A DNA stretch of 28,221 nucleotides from Ophiothrix spiculata (GCA_000969725.1 JXSR01S003074.1); one strand, 5' to 3'. Numbered from the stretch's first letter, positions 10,548 to 19,635 are shown. Numbers and translations: made by a program. Notes: a model not told the origin generated them from the sequence alone.

Positions 10548-11001
10548 ACAGAGTGTCCCAGAAAAAACCTTACAATCTTTGTGTGTAATTTTCTTAGGTT
10601 TAACGGACAGTCGAAAGTATAAACGTTGCATAGTCCATGAATTGAACTTTAAGGTATATTTCATTTCAATCGATATTGTATAACAAGATGTTACGTTTTA
10701 CCAAATATTTGGGTGGATTTTTGTCTGGTCCAATTTCATGAATTTTGCTCATAAAGCAGGGGTGTTTCTGAGTGGAAACATGGGTCACCTAGGAAAATTT
10801 ATCATATCTGTCTTATTTTTTCATCAATTTTTTTCATTTTTTTCAACAAAGATAAAAGATAGCATGCACATGACAATTAGTAAACATTCTTACGGTTGAG
10901 TGAGCAGATCAAGGAAATTACTCAATAGAACTTCACTCAAGAGGAATCGTGAAATTGGACCAGAAAATTTTACATCCAAATATTTAACAAAGTAAAACTT
11001 C
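10548..11001. repeat. Probable transposon left end and internal inverted repeat, cut by assembly gap
   Basis: CAGAGTGTCCCAGAAAAAAC at 10549 resembles the CAGGGTGTCCCA termini of some mariner-type elements. Within it, TTTTACCAAATATTTGGGTG ... TGGTCCAATTTCATG (10692-10737) is inverted at about 10948-10997 (GTGAAATTGGACCAGAAAAT). The other terminus would fall in the N gap. Confidence 0.5.
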
Positions 11002-11326
11002 NNNNNNNNNNNNNNNNNNNNNNNNNNNNNNNNNNNNNNNNNNNNNNNNNNNNNNNNNNNNNNNNNNNNNNNNNNNNNNNNNNNNNNNNNNNNNNNNNNN
11101 NNNNNNNNNNNNNNNNNNNNNNNNNNNNNNNNNNNNNNNNNNNNNNNNNNNNNNNNNNNNNNNNNNNNNNNNNNNNNNNNNNNNNNNNNNNNNNNNNNNN
11201 NNNNNNNNNNNNNNNNNNNNNNNNNNNNNNNNNNNNNNNNNNNNNNNNNNNNNNNNNNNNNNNNNNNNNNNNNNNNNNNNNNNNNNNNNNNNNNNNNNNN
11301 NNNNNNNNNNNNNNNNNNNNNNNNNN
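11002..11326. other. Assembly gap, 325 N
   Basis: This is a run of undetermined bases. Any reading frame drawn across it is meaningless. Both flanks are repetitive, and the right flank (11327 onward) matches the complement of 24431-24556, so the gap is likely repeat-induced. Confidence 0.99.
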
Positions 11327-11453
11327 AACCGAACATCCAATAACCAAAATCAAGGTGTCATTTTAAAGCTTAAAATCTCAGCTTTCAGATGAGACCAAAA
11401 AATCAATTTTGATTTTGCCGACCTTAAGGTACCTTTCGATATGACGGGTCACA
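11327..11453 (-). repeat. Interspersed repeat related to 24431-24556
   Basis: Read on the minus strand it contains TGACCCGTCATATCGAAAGG, CCTTAAGGTC, TTGGTCTCATCTGAAAG and AAGGTGTCATTTTAAAGC-related words that recur collinearly at 24431-24556. That copy extends beyond the point where this one meets the gap. Confidence 0.8.
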
Positions 11454-11609
11454 ATTGTCATGTCAACCGGTCCTATACAATTATAACACCTGAATCTTAT
11501 CAATTCCAGCTCATTTAACATTCCATGATCTTAAAGTAAAATAATAGGTTGAATAAATAATCTTCTCAATACTTCTAAATTAAGGTACCTTTCGATATGA
11601 CGGGTCACA
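11424..11609 (+). repeat. 30-bp direct repeats bracketing a second copy of the 8.5-kb repeat
   Basis: A 30-bp identical string beginning TTAAGGTACCTTTCGATATG is present at 11424-11453 and 11580-11609. The 126 bases between them are the second copy of the repeat at 8504-8612. Either an insertion caused a large target duplication, or one repeat unit was duplicated with its neighbour. Confidence 0.85.
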
Positions 11610-12009
11610 TATTTTCTGACAACCCAGTAAAACCAACAACCTCACACACACACACTGTTTGGTTTTTTTTTTGGGGGGGGAACACACTGTAAAATTGCAT
11701 GATTAATTAGATGATAAATTACAAACTGACTTGTCATCCATCATTTTGCTATAATGTTTACATCAAATTTGCATGAATGTTAATCTTTGTCATTTTATAC
11801 ACGAATAACATTGATATTAAAGGGAAAGGCCAACATTTCATGATGTTAAATACAGCACGATAGTTAATGTAAATGTTCAAAAATGCCTAAATCCTTTGCA
11901 CTGAGGCCACTGTCGTTGCAAGGTGGACACCATGTTCATATATGGCCTTTCAAAATCGACCCTTAGCACCCTGTAAAATATTTTGTGACTATTGTTAACA
12001 GAGACAAAT

Positions 12010-12608
12010 AAAATACAGTACTTAGAGCATCAACATGGAACACTCATATTAATCATATAGCATCAAAAGCAAATAGAATGTTGGGGTTCATACGTAGAAA
12101 CCTATATTCCTGTTCTCAAAATATAAAAAGCTTGGCTTATAAAGCTCTGATACGGCCAAGCATGGAATACTGCGGGTCTGTATGGGATCAGTCTACAAAA
12201 GAATTTGAGGCTGTTTAAAACAGAGCAGCCCGTTTTGTCATTGGAGACTACTCAAGAAACAGCAGCGTCACAGAAATGAAACGAAAACTCGGTTGGGATC
12301 TTCTCGAAGAGAGAAGAAAGGCAACGAGAATGACTATATTCCATCAAGCTTTAGCTGGTCACCTCGCCATTCCGCTTAACAACATCTTGCGCCCGGCCCA
12401 ACTTTCATCAAGAAACAACAAATTCATCCAAATCGGCACAAACAAGAACTGTTTTAAATATTCTTTTATTCCACGAACACTGGCTGACTGGAACTCCTTA
12501 CCAAGACATTTAACCCAAATAACCGACAAAGAACAATTCAAGATCGAAGTAACCAACCATATAAATCAAAATCTTCAACTGCTCGTTTGGCACCACCAGG
12601 GGCGTTGA
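12010..12608 (+). mobile_element. 5'-truncated LINE: end of ORF2 (reverse transcriptase C-terminal region), one stop
   Basis: In one frame from about 12012 to the stop at 12606 the translation follows the post-RT region of CR1/Jockey-group non-LTR retrotransposons. Recognisable stretches are ANRMLGFIRRNLYS, AYKALIRPSMEYCGSVWD, NRAARFVIGDYS and RTLADWNSLP. The frame is broken only by TAA at about 12217, where the family has Gln (CAA to TAA). The methionine at 12276 is internal to this frame and is not a real start. The catalytic RT core is absent because of 5' truncation. Sequence after 12608 may be its 3' UTR, with the end unclear near 12720. Confidence 0.88.
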
Positions 12609-12720
12609 GCAGTAACCATACCAGAACCAGAATCAACATTTTATTACAGCATTCTGATTTTGTACGTATTGTAAACTTTAAGTAATAGTTTTATTTTATT
12701 TCATTTTACTTTCTTTTTCC

Positions 12721-14635
12721 CAACATCACCATTTTCCCATACCATACACACACATCCCCAGTCAAGAATTTTTAGAAACAAGTAAACTATTTTAAACTTG
12801 ACAAATGACCTGCTTACATCAGCAACAAAGGAATTCAATCAAGTACAAGTATTCCAATTAAGACTACAATGGATCTCAAATCCAGGCTTTAGAAATTGAT
12901 GGATTAACTTTAAATCAATCTCCAGGGGGAAGGGGATATCGGCATAATTCAAGATGATCAAATTGTGAAAAAGTACCTAAGATGGGACCAAAAGGATAAA
13001 GTTCCCTGACCAGATTGTCATAATCAATGCAAAGATAATTAACTAATGATATAGAGAAACTACTGTATCTGTCTTAAAAGGCCATTTTTTATTAACACTT
13101 AACTGCATAAGGGGGTACCATGGCACCCAACATTTTGGTTTTTCGGTTCTCGCATTTTAACGCTGCAATATTTTGGGCTGTTAATTTTTTTAAATTGCCT
13201 TAACCCTTACAAAACCAGCTAGTTTTGAAAATTCCTAATCCTGTATCTGGTTTTGGAGTAAAGTTGTCAAACAATTGTTAATTATTGACTGCTACTTCAA
13301 GTCCACCATATAATTGACAAATCCATTGACTAGTTTATTGAATATTGATTTAGATCAATATCTCTATTGTTTAGATCAATAATTGATGTCTGCTGGTATT
13401 GTACTTCTTTATTGACATCAATAAATTTCCAATAATTCATTTACAAATCCATCAAACTAATGGGCAATTACCTTCTTGGGATCATGAACATTTCAGCTAA
13501 ACCAGAAACATGTAGATGTGATTGACTGGCGACTCTAGTCGCCGTTAGTAGGCAATGAGTTAATAATAGTTACACTACTTTTGGCGAAAAAAATTGAGAT
13601 TGGACCGCATAAGGTTTTTTTTAGATAATTAGCATAAATTTGCATTTTGGGGTGCGAAAAAATTGATTTGCCCATAAAATTGCCCTGAGTAAAATTTTCC
13701 AAATTTTATTTCAACAATGTCAACGTATTCATGATCTCTTAATTTGAGCCAAATTTCATTGGAAAATTCCTTCAAGAAGTGGGTTTTTCAAATTTTGGTC
13801 AAAAAATTGAGATGTCGCGAAAAAATCGGTTATTTAGCCACCATTTTGAAACGGCAAGAATTTTTTTCGCCTGAAATATGGTTGTGATTAGTGTACCTAT
13901 ATATAGTGTAAAGATTATTAAACATTTTGGGCGGAAACAGATTTTTATAAGAGGGTACCATGGAACCCACATTGTACCAAAATGTAAGGAATTTTAAATC
14001 ACAATTAAGTGACTTTTGTTTAAAACGTAACTTTTCATCAAGGCGAGTCAAAAGTATTGTATAATCCATCTTCTGGGCGAAAGGTATTCATACATAAGCT
14101 TATATAAGAATTAAAAGCTCAAGGAAGTTTTGCTAAATTAGATTTGGTATGGAGTGTAGCTGTGTAAACATACCAAAAGAAGGATTTCAGAAAAGAATAT
14201 AGATTTAATTCCACCAAAAACACTTCTTGACATGCACAGACACCTAACTAATTAGCTGACTTTAGAAAGTTATAAGAGAGAATTACTAAAATGATAAAAA
14301 ATCTTTTACGGATACCAGTATTTGTCTTTTCAAGAAAAAAACACATACTTCCTGTAAATCAGATTTTGAGCTTGTTGTTGTTGTATAAACCATGGTTTTT
14401 TGAATGCCATTTTTCCAAGTTTTTAAACAACTGTATAGCAATATTTTGCTGAAATTTACTTTTGCTCTAAAAAAACAACATTGAAAAACCACTTTGATAA
14501 CCCAATTCAGCAAAGCATGGCATTTATTTCACCTTTTTTAGGCTTTCGCCAAGGAAAACCAACTTGGTACTTGGTACCAAGTAAGCTAAAGGAAGCTTAT
14601 CTTCAACAGGGCTCCAAGATGTTTTTTAAATTCAG
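12721..14635. other. No gene recognised
   Basis: This interval is AT-rich and non-coding. GGGTACCATGG words at 13115 and 13954, each in a similar short context (ATAAG upstream, ACCCA-CATT downstream), may be two ends or copies of an old repeat. GGCGACTCTAGTCGCC near 13525 is a 7-bp-armed palindrome. Simple AT-rich text fills 13590-13870. Confidence 0.5.
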
Positions 14636-14639
14636 TTTT

Positions 14640-14793
14640 GAATGCAGGAGGAAGACCGGAGTACCCGTAGAAAAACCTGCGGAAGCGAGCATGGACTGAA
14701 AACCAAATGCACATAAAGCGCCAGGCACGGGACTCGAACCTAGGGCCTCTTTAGTGCAAGGCGAGGGAACTGCCGCTGCGCCAACCCGCTCCC
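14640..14793 (-). mobile_element. tRNA-derived SINE
   Basis: On the minus strand the head starts GGAGCGGGT, followed by an A box TGGCGCAGCGG (14783-14773) and a perfect B box GGTTCGAGTCC (14740-14730), at tRNA spacing. The body then carries TGCGG and a GGGTACTCCGGTCTTCCTCC motif, a sequence style known from SINE bodies of marine animals. It would be transcribed by Pol III. The anticodon arm is degenerate, so it is not a functional tRNA gene. Confidence 0.85.
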
Positions 14794-15074
14794 CATTTCA
14801 GAAGGGTTAATTCCGAAATGCTAAATATAACTAGTTTTGTTAAAAAGTTACTTAAAAACTTCTTGTGTATGCTTTCAATAGCACCTAAAGTCCTAATTTT
14901 TGTCATACTTTGGCTGAAAGTTACCAAATTTTAGAGAGGTTCCAAAAATAACAAGGTAATTTTTGGGTCCATTGTCACAAAAACTACCTTTGACTAATGG
15001 TTTACATCGGATACGTTGTGTGTATCATACAAAGGTATGTATCAAACCCAATTCCAACTGCCAACAAAAATGTG

Positions 15075-15160
15075 GATCAATGTCCATTTTGTAATTGATG
15101 ATAAAATGTCCCTTGACTTGTAAACTTTTCATCTCAAGTTCATTGAAGTTGATCTGAAAA
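15075..15160 (+). repeat. Direct-repeat partner of 17130-17215
   Basis: GTCCATT, AAAATG, CTTGACTTGT, AACTTTTCATCTCAA and GTTGATC occur in the same order and orientation at 17130-17215. The pair brackets the minisatellite element on the outside. Confidence 0.7.
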
Positions 15161-15334
15161 TAACATGGTAATTTCGCGGGGGTAATTTGGGGCAAAATAT
15201 CACAACAAAATCAAGTTTTGGTAGTTGGTAGTTTGGTAGTTTTTTGCTGTTTTCACAACAAAATCAAGTTTTATTGATAAATTTGTTACATGATTCCCAA
15301 TAGAGTTCAAAGGCAGCATTCTTGCCAACATACA

Positions 15335-15390
15335 ACAGTCTACGTCATATGAGTGCAAGAAAGTTGTATCTACAATAGCTGCCATTTTTC
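15335..15390 (-). repeat. Left outer inverted arm around the minisatellite
   Basis: Its complement, ATGGCAGCTATTGTAGATAC followed by AACTTTCTTGCACTCATATG, matches 17083-17125 on the plus strand with about six substitutions. The two arms face each other around the 37-bp array. Both arms start an open frame MAAI-x-DTTFLHS, with mostly silent or single changes. The frames diverge soon after, so coding is doubtful. Confidence 0.75.
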
Positions 15391-15429
15391 ATAAATTTAC
15401 ACTGCACATTGTACAATGTTTAGTCTTGA

Positions 15430-17015
15430 GTCAGTGGCCCTTGAAATGGTTCTTCAGGTGAAAATGTCACCTGGCTCTGAAATGGTTCTTCAGGTGACAA
15501 TGTCACCTGGCTCTTAAAATGGTTCTCAGGTGACAAAGTCACCTGGCTCTTGAAATGGTTCTTCAGGTGAAAAAGTCACCTGGCTCTTGAAATGGTTCTT
15601 CAGGTGACAATGTCACCTGGCTCTTGAAATGGTTTTTCAGGTGACAATGTCACCTGGCTCTTGAAATGGTTCTTCAGGTGACAAAGTATCCTACCTGGCT
15701 CTTGAAATGGTTCTTCAGGTGAAAAAGTCACCTGGCTCTTGAAATGGTTCTTCAGGTGACAATGTCACCTGGCTCTTGAAATGGTTTTTCAGGTGACAAT
15801 GTCACCTGGCTCTTGAAATGGTTCTTCAGGTGACAAAGTATCCTGGCTCTTGAAATGGTTCTTCAGGTGACAATGTCACCTGGCTCTTGAAATGGTTCTT
15901 CAGATGACAAAGTCACCTGGCTCTTGAAATGGTTCTTCAGGTGACAAAGTCACCTGGCTCTTGAAATGGTTCTTCAGGTGAAAAAATCACCTGGCTCTTG
16001 AAATGGTTCTTCAGGTGAAAAAGTCACCTGGCTCTTGAAATGGTTCTTCAGGTGACAATGTCACCTGGCTCTTGAAATGGTTCTTCAGGTGACAATGTCA
16101 CCTGGCTCTTGAAATGGTTCTTCAGGTGACAAAGTCTTCTGGCTCTTGAAATGGTTCTTCAGGTGACAATGTCACCTGGCTCTTGAAATGGTTCTTCAGG
16201 TGACAATGTCACCTGGCTCTTGAAATGGTTCTTCAGGTGACAAAGTCACCTGGCTCTTGAAATGGTTCTTCAGGTGACAAAGTCACCTGGCTCTTGAAAT
16301 GGTTCTTCAGGTGACATGGCTCTTGAAATGGTTTTTCAGGTGACAATGTCACCTGGCTCTTGAAATGGTTCTTCAGGTGACAAAGTATCCTAGCTCTTGA
16401 AATGGTTCTTCAGGTGACAAAGTATCCTAGCTCTTGAAATGGTTCTTCAGGTGACAATGTCACCTGGCTCTTGAAATGGTTCTTCAGGTGACAATGTCAC
16501 CTGGCTCTTGAAATGGTTCTTCAGGTGACAAAGTCACCTGGCTCTTGAAATGGTTCTTCAGGTGAAAAAATCACCTGGCTCTTGAAATGGTTCTTCAGGT
16601 GAAAAAGTCACCTGGCCATTGAAATGGTTCTTCAGGTGAAAAAGTCACCTGGCTCTTGAAATGGTTCTTCAGGTGAAAAAATCACCTGGCTCTTGAAATT
16701 GTTCTTCAGGTGAAAATGTCACCTGGCTCTTGAAATGGTTCTTCAGGTGTCACCTGGCTCTTGAAATGGTTCTTCAGGTGACAATGTCACCTGGCTCTTG
16801 AAATGGTTCTTCAGGTGACAACCTGGCTCTTGAAATGGTTCTTCAGGTGACAATGTCACCTGGCTCTTGAAATGGTTCTTCAGGTGACAATGTCACCTGG
16901 CTCTTGAAATGGTTCTTCAGGTGACAAAGTCACCTGGCCTTTGAAATGGTTCTTCAGGTGACAATGGTTCTTCTGGTTCTATGTCACCTGAAGAACCATT
17001 TCAAGAGCCACTGAC
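15430..17015. repeat. E-box minisatellite (37-bp unit, about 42 copies) with inverted termini
   Basis: The unit contains TTCAGGTGACAATGTCACCT then GGCTCTTGAAATGG, 37 bp in total. Since 37 is not divisible by three, it is not coding. Most units hold the palindrome CAGGTGACA-A-TGTCACCTG. Variants replace the second half-site spacer (GAAAAAGTCACC, GACAAAGTATCC) or shorten the unit (near 16310, 16745, 16815). A four-unit block at about 15549-15699 is repeated almost exactly at 15700-15849, so blocks as well as single units have duplicated. The ends are special: 15430-15461 and the complement of 16984-17015 agree at 31 of 32 bases and start GTCAGTGG, which is not part of the internal unit. Confidence 0.95.
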
Positions 17016-17059
17016 ATAATGCTAGTCAAATTTTGAGGGTTTTGTTGCTTTCAAGTGGC

Positions 17060-17215
17060 AAGGTGTTAAATAAATATAACATATGGCAGCCATTGCAGAT
17101 ACGACTTTCTTGCACTCACATGATGACCAACCAACATCCATTGAGTAATTTGACTGCAAAATGCTGCTTAACTTGTGTGAGAACTTTTCATCTCAAATTT
17201 GTAGGGGTTGATCCA
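17060..17215 (+). repeat. Right outer arm and direct-repeat partner of the minisatellite element
   Basis: 17083-17125 is the inverted partner of 15335-15390, and 17130-17215 is the direct partner of 15075-15160. The order on this side is inverted arm then direct repeat, and on the left it is direct repeat then inverted arm. A simple transposon with plain inverted ends does not explain both. Confidence 0.7.
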
Positions 17216-17348
17216 TCCGTCCTCACATCCACCTGTTACACATCCCTCAGTATCAGGCAGCCACCCACCAGCAGCACACTGACAACCCCCTCCCCCCTAC
17301 ATCACAACATTCACCCCTCTGCCATCCCTACCTTGACAATTGACCCCA
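17208..17348 (-). pseudogene. Decayed partial duplicate of EGF exon end, donor, linker and half exon (copy 1)
   Basis: On the minus strand this segment starts with the last codons of an EGF exon (GVNCQ), keeps the CAAG|GTAGGG donor at 17332, repeats the same G-rich linker with an in-frame stop, and ends with a half EGF module reading CAAGGWLPDTEGCVTGGCED. The arrangement equals the segment from about 18080 to 17945. One tandem-style duplication of roughly 140 bp, now about 600 bp away, therefore explains it. No usable acceptor for a complete exon is visible. I treat it as a pseudoexon. Confidence 0.72.
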
Positions 17349-17944
17349 CATATGGAAAAGTGGTCTCTTCTGTCTATACTCAAAATAACCCAATGATATT
17401 ACATATAGGCAAATTGGGTTTTTTTGACTTTCGCATGGCATAAGAAAAAAAATAAGCATTATTTTTCTTAGCTTTGCCTTTAGTTCCACACAACATATAT
17501 TTAGAACCATTCCCCCGAAATTTTGTCTCATTCGGTTGAGAAACGTCGTCGTTACGAAGTTAGAACACTCTTGTCCCTGTCTAAAATAATCCACATTATA
17601 ACATTGGCGGTATATGATTTGTGCTATTTTGGTCTATACCTGGGGTGCAAGTAGGCCCTCATTTTATATGTCCAACACTATAAATTGGCAGGCTCCGCTT
17701 TTTATTCCATGAAGAAAATATTAATCTACTTGAAACTTTTTAAAGTGTTGTAATCGGTCAATATTTGGCGCCGTTATGATGTAAAAACACATCAACAGTC
17801 ACCTATTTTTACACTGTTGAGGAAGAAGCATGCAGAACAAATAGGTACTCATTGAACTGGAACAATTACTCACAGACTGTGTGTGTGCATTGTACATGTT
17901 AATGCTAAGTCATTATATGAGATATTTCATTGAAATCTTTTCGA
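17349..17944. other. No gene recognised
   Basis: This is AT-rich sequence between the two EGF exon relics, presumably intron of the receptor gene. Open frames here show no domain. Confidence 0.5.
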
Positions 17945-18065
17945 TATGTCCATCCATCCTCACATCCACCTGTTACACATCCCACAGTATCAGGCAGAAA
18001 TCCTCCAGTAGCACACTGAAACCCCCTCCCCCACATCCCAACATTCACCCCTCTGCCATCCCTAC
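17945..18065 (-). pseudogene. Decayed partial duplicate of an EGF exon (copy 2)
   Basis: Immediately 3' of the donor of the intact EGF exon there is a G-rich linker of about 45 bp, an acceptor-like GGGTTTCAG, and then a half EGF module. It reads CATGGFLPDTVGCVTGGCED on the minus strand. It matches the middle and C-terminal part of the intact exon but lacks the first three to four cysteines. One further cysteine is replaced by Phe, and it ends without a donor. Splicing from the phase-1 donor into this acceptor would shift the frame. It is most likely an inert relic. It shares base changes with the copy at 17208-17348 that the intact exon lacks, so the two relics are sisters. Confidence 0.75.
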
Positions 18066-18197
18066 CTTGACAATTGACCCCAGTCCATCCGTCCTCGCAT
18101 CCAACTGTTAGGCATTCCCCAGTATCAGGAAGACATCCTCCAGTAGCACAATGGCAGGTTTGCCTACAAGACGCACCAAATTTTCCTTCCGGACATT
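18066..18197 (-). CDS. Internal exon of the same Tie/MEGF-like gene: second EGF-like module
   Basis: This exon has 132 nt (44 codons) and is phase 1-1. The acceptor is a pyrimidine-rich tract ending GAATTTCCAG|AA, and the donor is CAAG|GTAGGG. The frame is open and contains eight cysteines in the order C-x7-C-x3-C-x-C-x4-C-x6-C-x4-C-x7-C, including CPEGKFGASC and CEDGWTGVNC. This is the laminin-like EGF spacing found in Tie, MEGF and SREC proteins; such modules are disulfide-bonded and extracellular. Joined to the exon at 27866-28021, the junction codon becomes GAA (Glu), giving continuous protein with the order expected for Tie EGF1 followed by EGF2. That supports one gene with an intron of 9,668 bp. 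Downstream on the minus strand lie two degenerate partial copies of a related exon. No later exon was recognised in the left 17 kb. Confidence 0.88.
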
Positions 18198-18276
18198 CTG
18201 GAAATTCAAAAGAAAATAATGCCTTAGTTATGCCAACAATTGTGGTGATAATTTAGTGAATAGGGATATTATTATT

Positions 18277-18725
18277 TACTATACCTCATAAATATTTATT
18301 AGGCAGCCACGAAATACAATTGGTCAATTAAAGCTGATGCGCATAACGGCATTATTCCTACTTCCCCCAAGTGTGTGTAACGCCCACGCAGGGAAAAAAT
18401 TGAGAAACTATCGCACCCCTACTATCGCACCCCTGTAATCATATCACTTATCAGTTGGCAAATTCATACGGTGATCGAGAAGAATGGACATTTTTGGGTG
18501 ATTTTTTGATGTGTTTGACCAAATTTTAGTGAAATATTTATGAGGTATAGTAAAACAAATACAACATGGTTTATTTCGAGAAGTATTGAAAATTCCTGAT
18601 ACCTCGGTGTTGGATGCGTGTAACTACTTCCCTCCGCTTCGCGTCGGGAAGTAGTCACTCGCATCTAACACCTCGGGATCAGTAATTTTCACTACTTCCC
18701 TCGCTACCATGTTGTATTTATATAA
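18277..18725. mobile_element. Second foldback element with nested inverted repeats
   Basis: An outer perfect 21-bp pair links 18277-18297 and 18532-18552 (AAATATTTATGAGGTATAGT in one sense). An inner stem pairs 18607-18632 (GTGTTGGATGCG ... CTACTTCCC) with 18645-18671, leaving a loop near CTCCGCTTCGCGTC. A further imperfect extension reaches ACAACATGGT at 18561 and ACCATGTTGT at 18706. The loop wording resembles that of the element at 4890-5175. Confidence 0.78.
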
Positions 18726-18984
18726 TACCAACCTCAGTGATAGTGGATATTGGCTACATACATATCCATTAATGAAGTGTGCTGTTCAATGCTTCCAACC
18801 AGACATGTAAGTTGCAGGGAACCACAATGAAAAGGATCAACAAATAAAAAAAATCAAACATTTACTTGACCATTTATAAAATCTAGTTATAAACTTGACA
18901 TTGTCTTTGAAGATTATCAATACACATTTTTGTTTGTTTCGACACATATTGTCTTTCTGTGATTCACATAAGTTTTCCTACTAT

Positions 18985-19260
18985 TGGGACCATGGTCCAT
19001 AGCTACCAGGGAGAGGGGCACTACCCTAAACACGGTCCACACATGGACACTGTCGCGGAGTGAAAAAAGGACCCTTTCCTTTAATTTTTTGCTCACAGTG
19101 TAAACAAGTTTAGCCAGAGGGCATGGCTAGTACATTTCCAGGGGGGCCGCTCTGGATGGTAATTGGTACTCGTGCTCGTCATAAAAAATGGAGTAAAAGG
19201 GTCTGATTTTGACCCACCAGTGTCATCTACGTTTTTTGAAAAAAGGGGTACATTTTAGCA
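18985..19260. repeat. Dispersed repeat, CCAGGGAGAGGGGCACTAC start
   Basis: The start resembles the CC-x-GGGG ... GCACT beginnings at 8667 and 26279. The part from 19160 parallels 6620-6710. It is probably two adjoining or nested family members. No protein is seen. Confidence 0.5.
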
Positions 19261-19635
19261 CAATTTATGCCATTTAGGGTTATAAATTCAAGTTAAGCTA
19301 CCTCTGCCACTAAGGGTCATTTTTCATTTTATGTCACTCAGTTTAGTATCGTGCTGTACAGGTTTTGCATAAAATGTATACAAACAAGAGAAAATAAGCA
19401 TGACTAGATGTAAATGATTGAAAACACTTATATTGAATAAATTTTAATACCTAATTTGTAAAGAAAAAGGTATTACAATCGTATAGGCCTACCATTACGC
19501 ATTTTGGGGTGTAATTTACATTATCTTACAACATTTAGGGGTGTATTTTTCGCTCAACAATTACCCAATAGGGTCCAATTTTGAGGAGCATAAGTACCAC
19601 TTTAGTATCCAAGCTGTAACCAGGGGTACATTTAA

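Noticed and set aside
10890..11353. Three minus-strand frames of 118-148 codons
   Set aside because: They run almost wholly through the N gap, so they carry no sequence information.
11820..11960. Possible MITE starting TTAAAGGGAAAGGCCA
   Set aside because: A partner GAAAGGCCAT exists near 11946, but only about nine bases pair and no duplication is visible.
12359..12556. Minus-strand frame of 65 codons within the LINE
   Set aside because: It is antisense to the recognisable reverse-transcriptase C-terminal frame on the plus strand.
14722..14793. Functional tRNA gene on the minus strand
   Set aside because: It is a tRNA-like head joined to a SINE body, with an anticodon arm that does not fold cleanly.
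15430..17015. CRISPR array as explanation for the regular repeats
   Set aside because: There are no unique spacers: the whole 37-bp unit repeats in direct tandem, and the context is eukaryotic.
17033..17443. Plus-strand frame of 136 codons
   Set aside because: It is antisense to the EGF exon relic at 17208-17348. The Pro/Thr/Ser-rich text is the complement of cysteine- and glycine-rich EGF codons.
17881..18256. Plus-strand frames of 60-76 codons
   Set aside because: They are antisense shadows of the intact EGF exon and its relic, whose minus-strand frame has splice sites and cysteine spacing.
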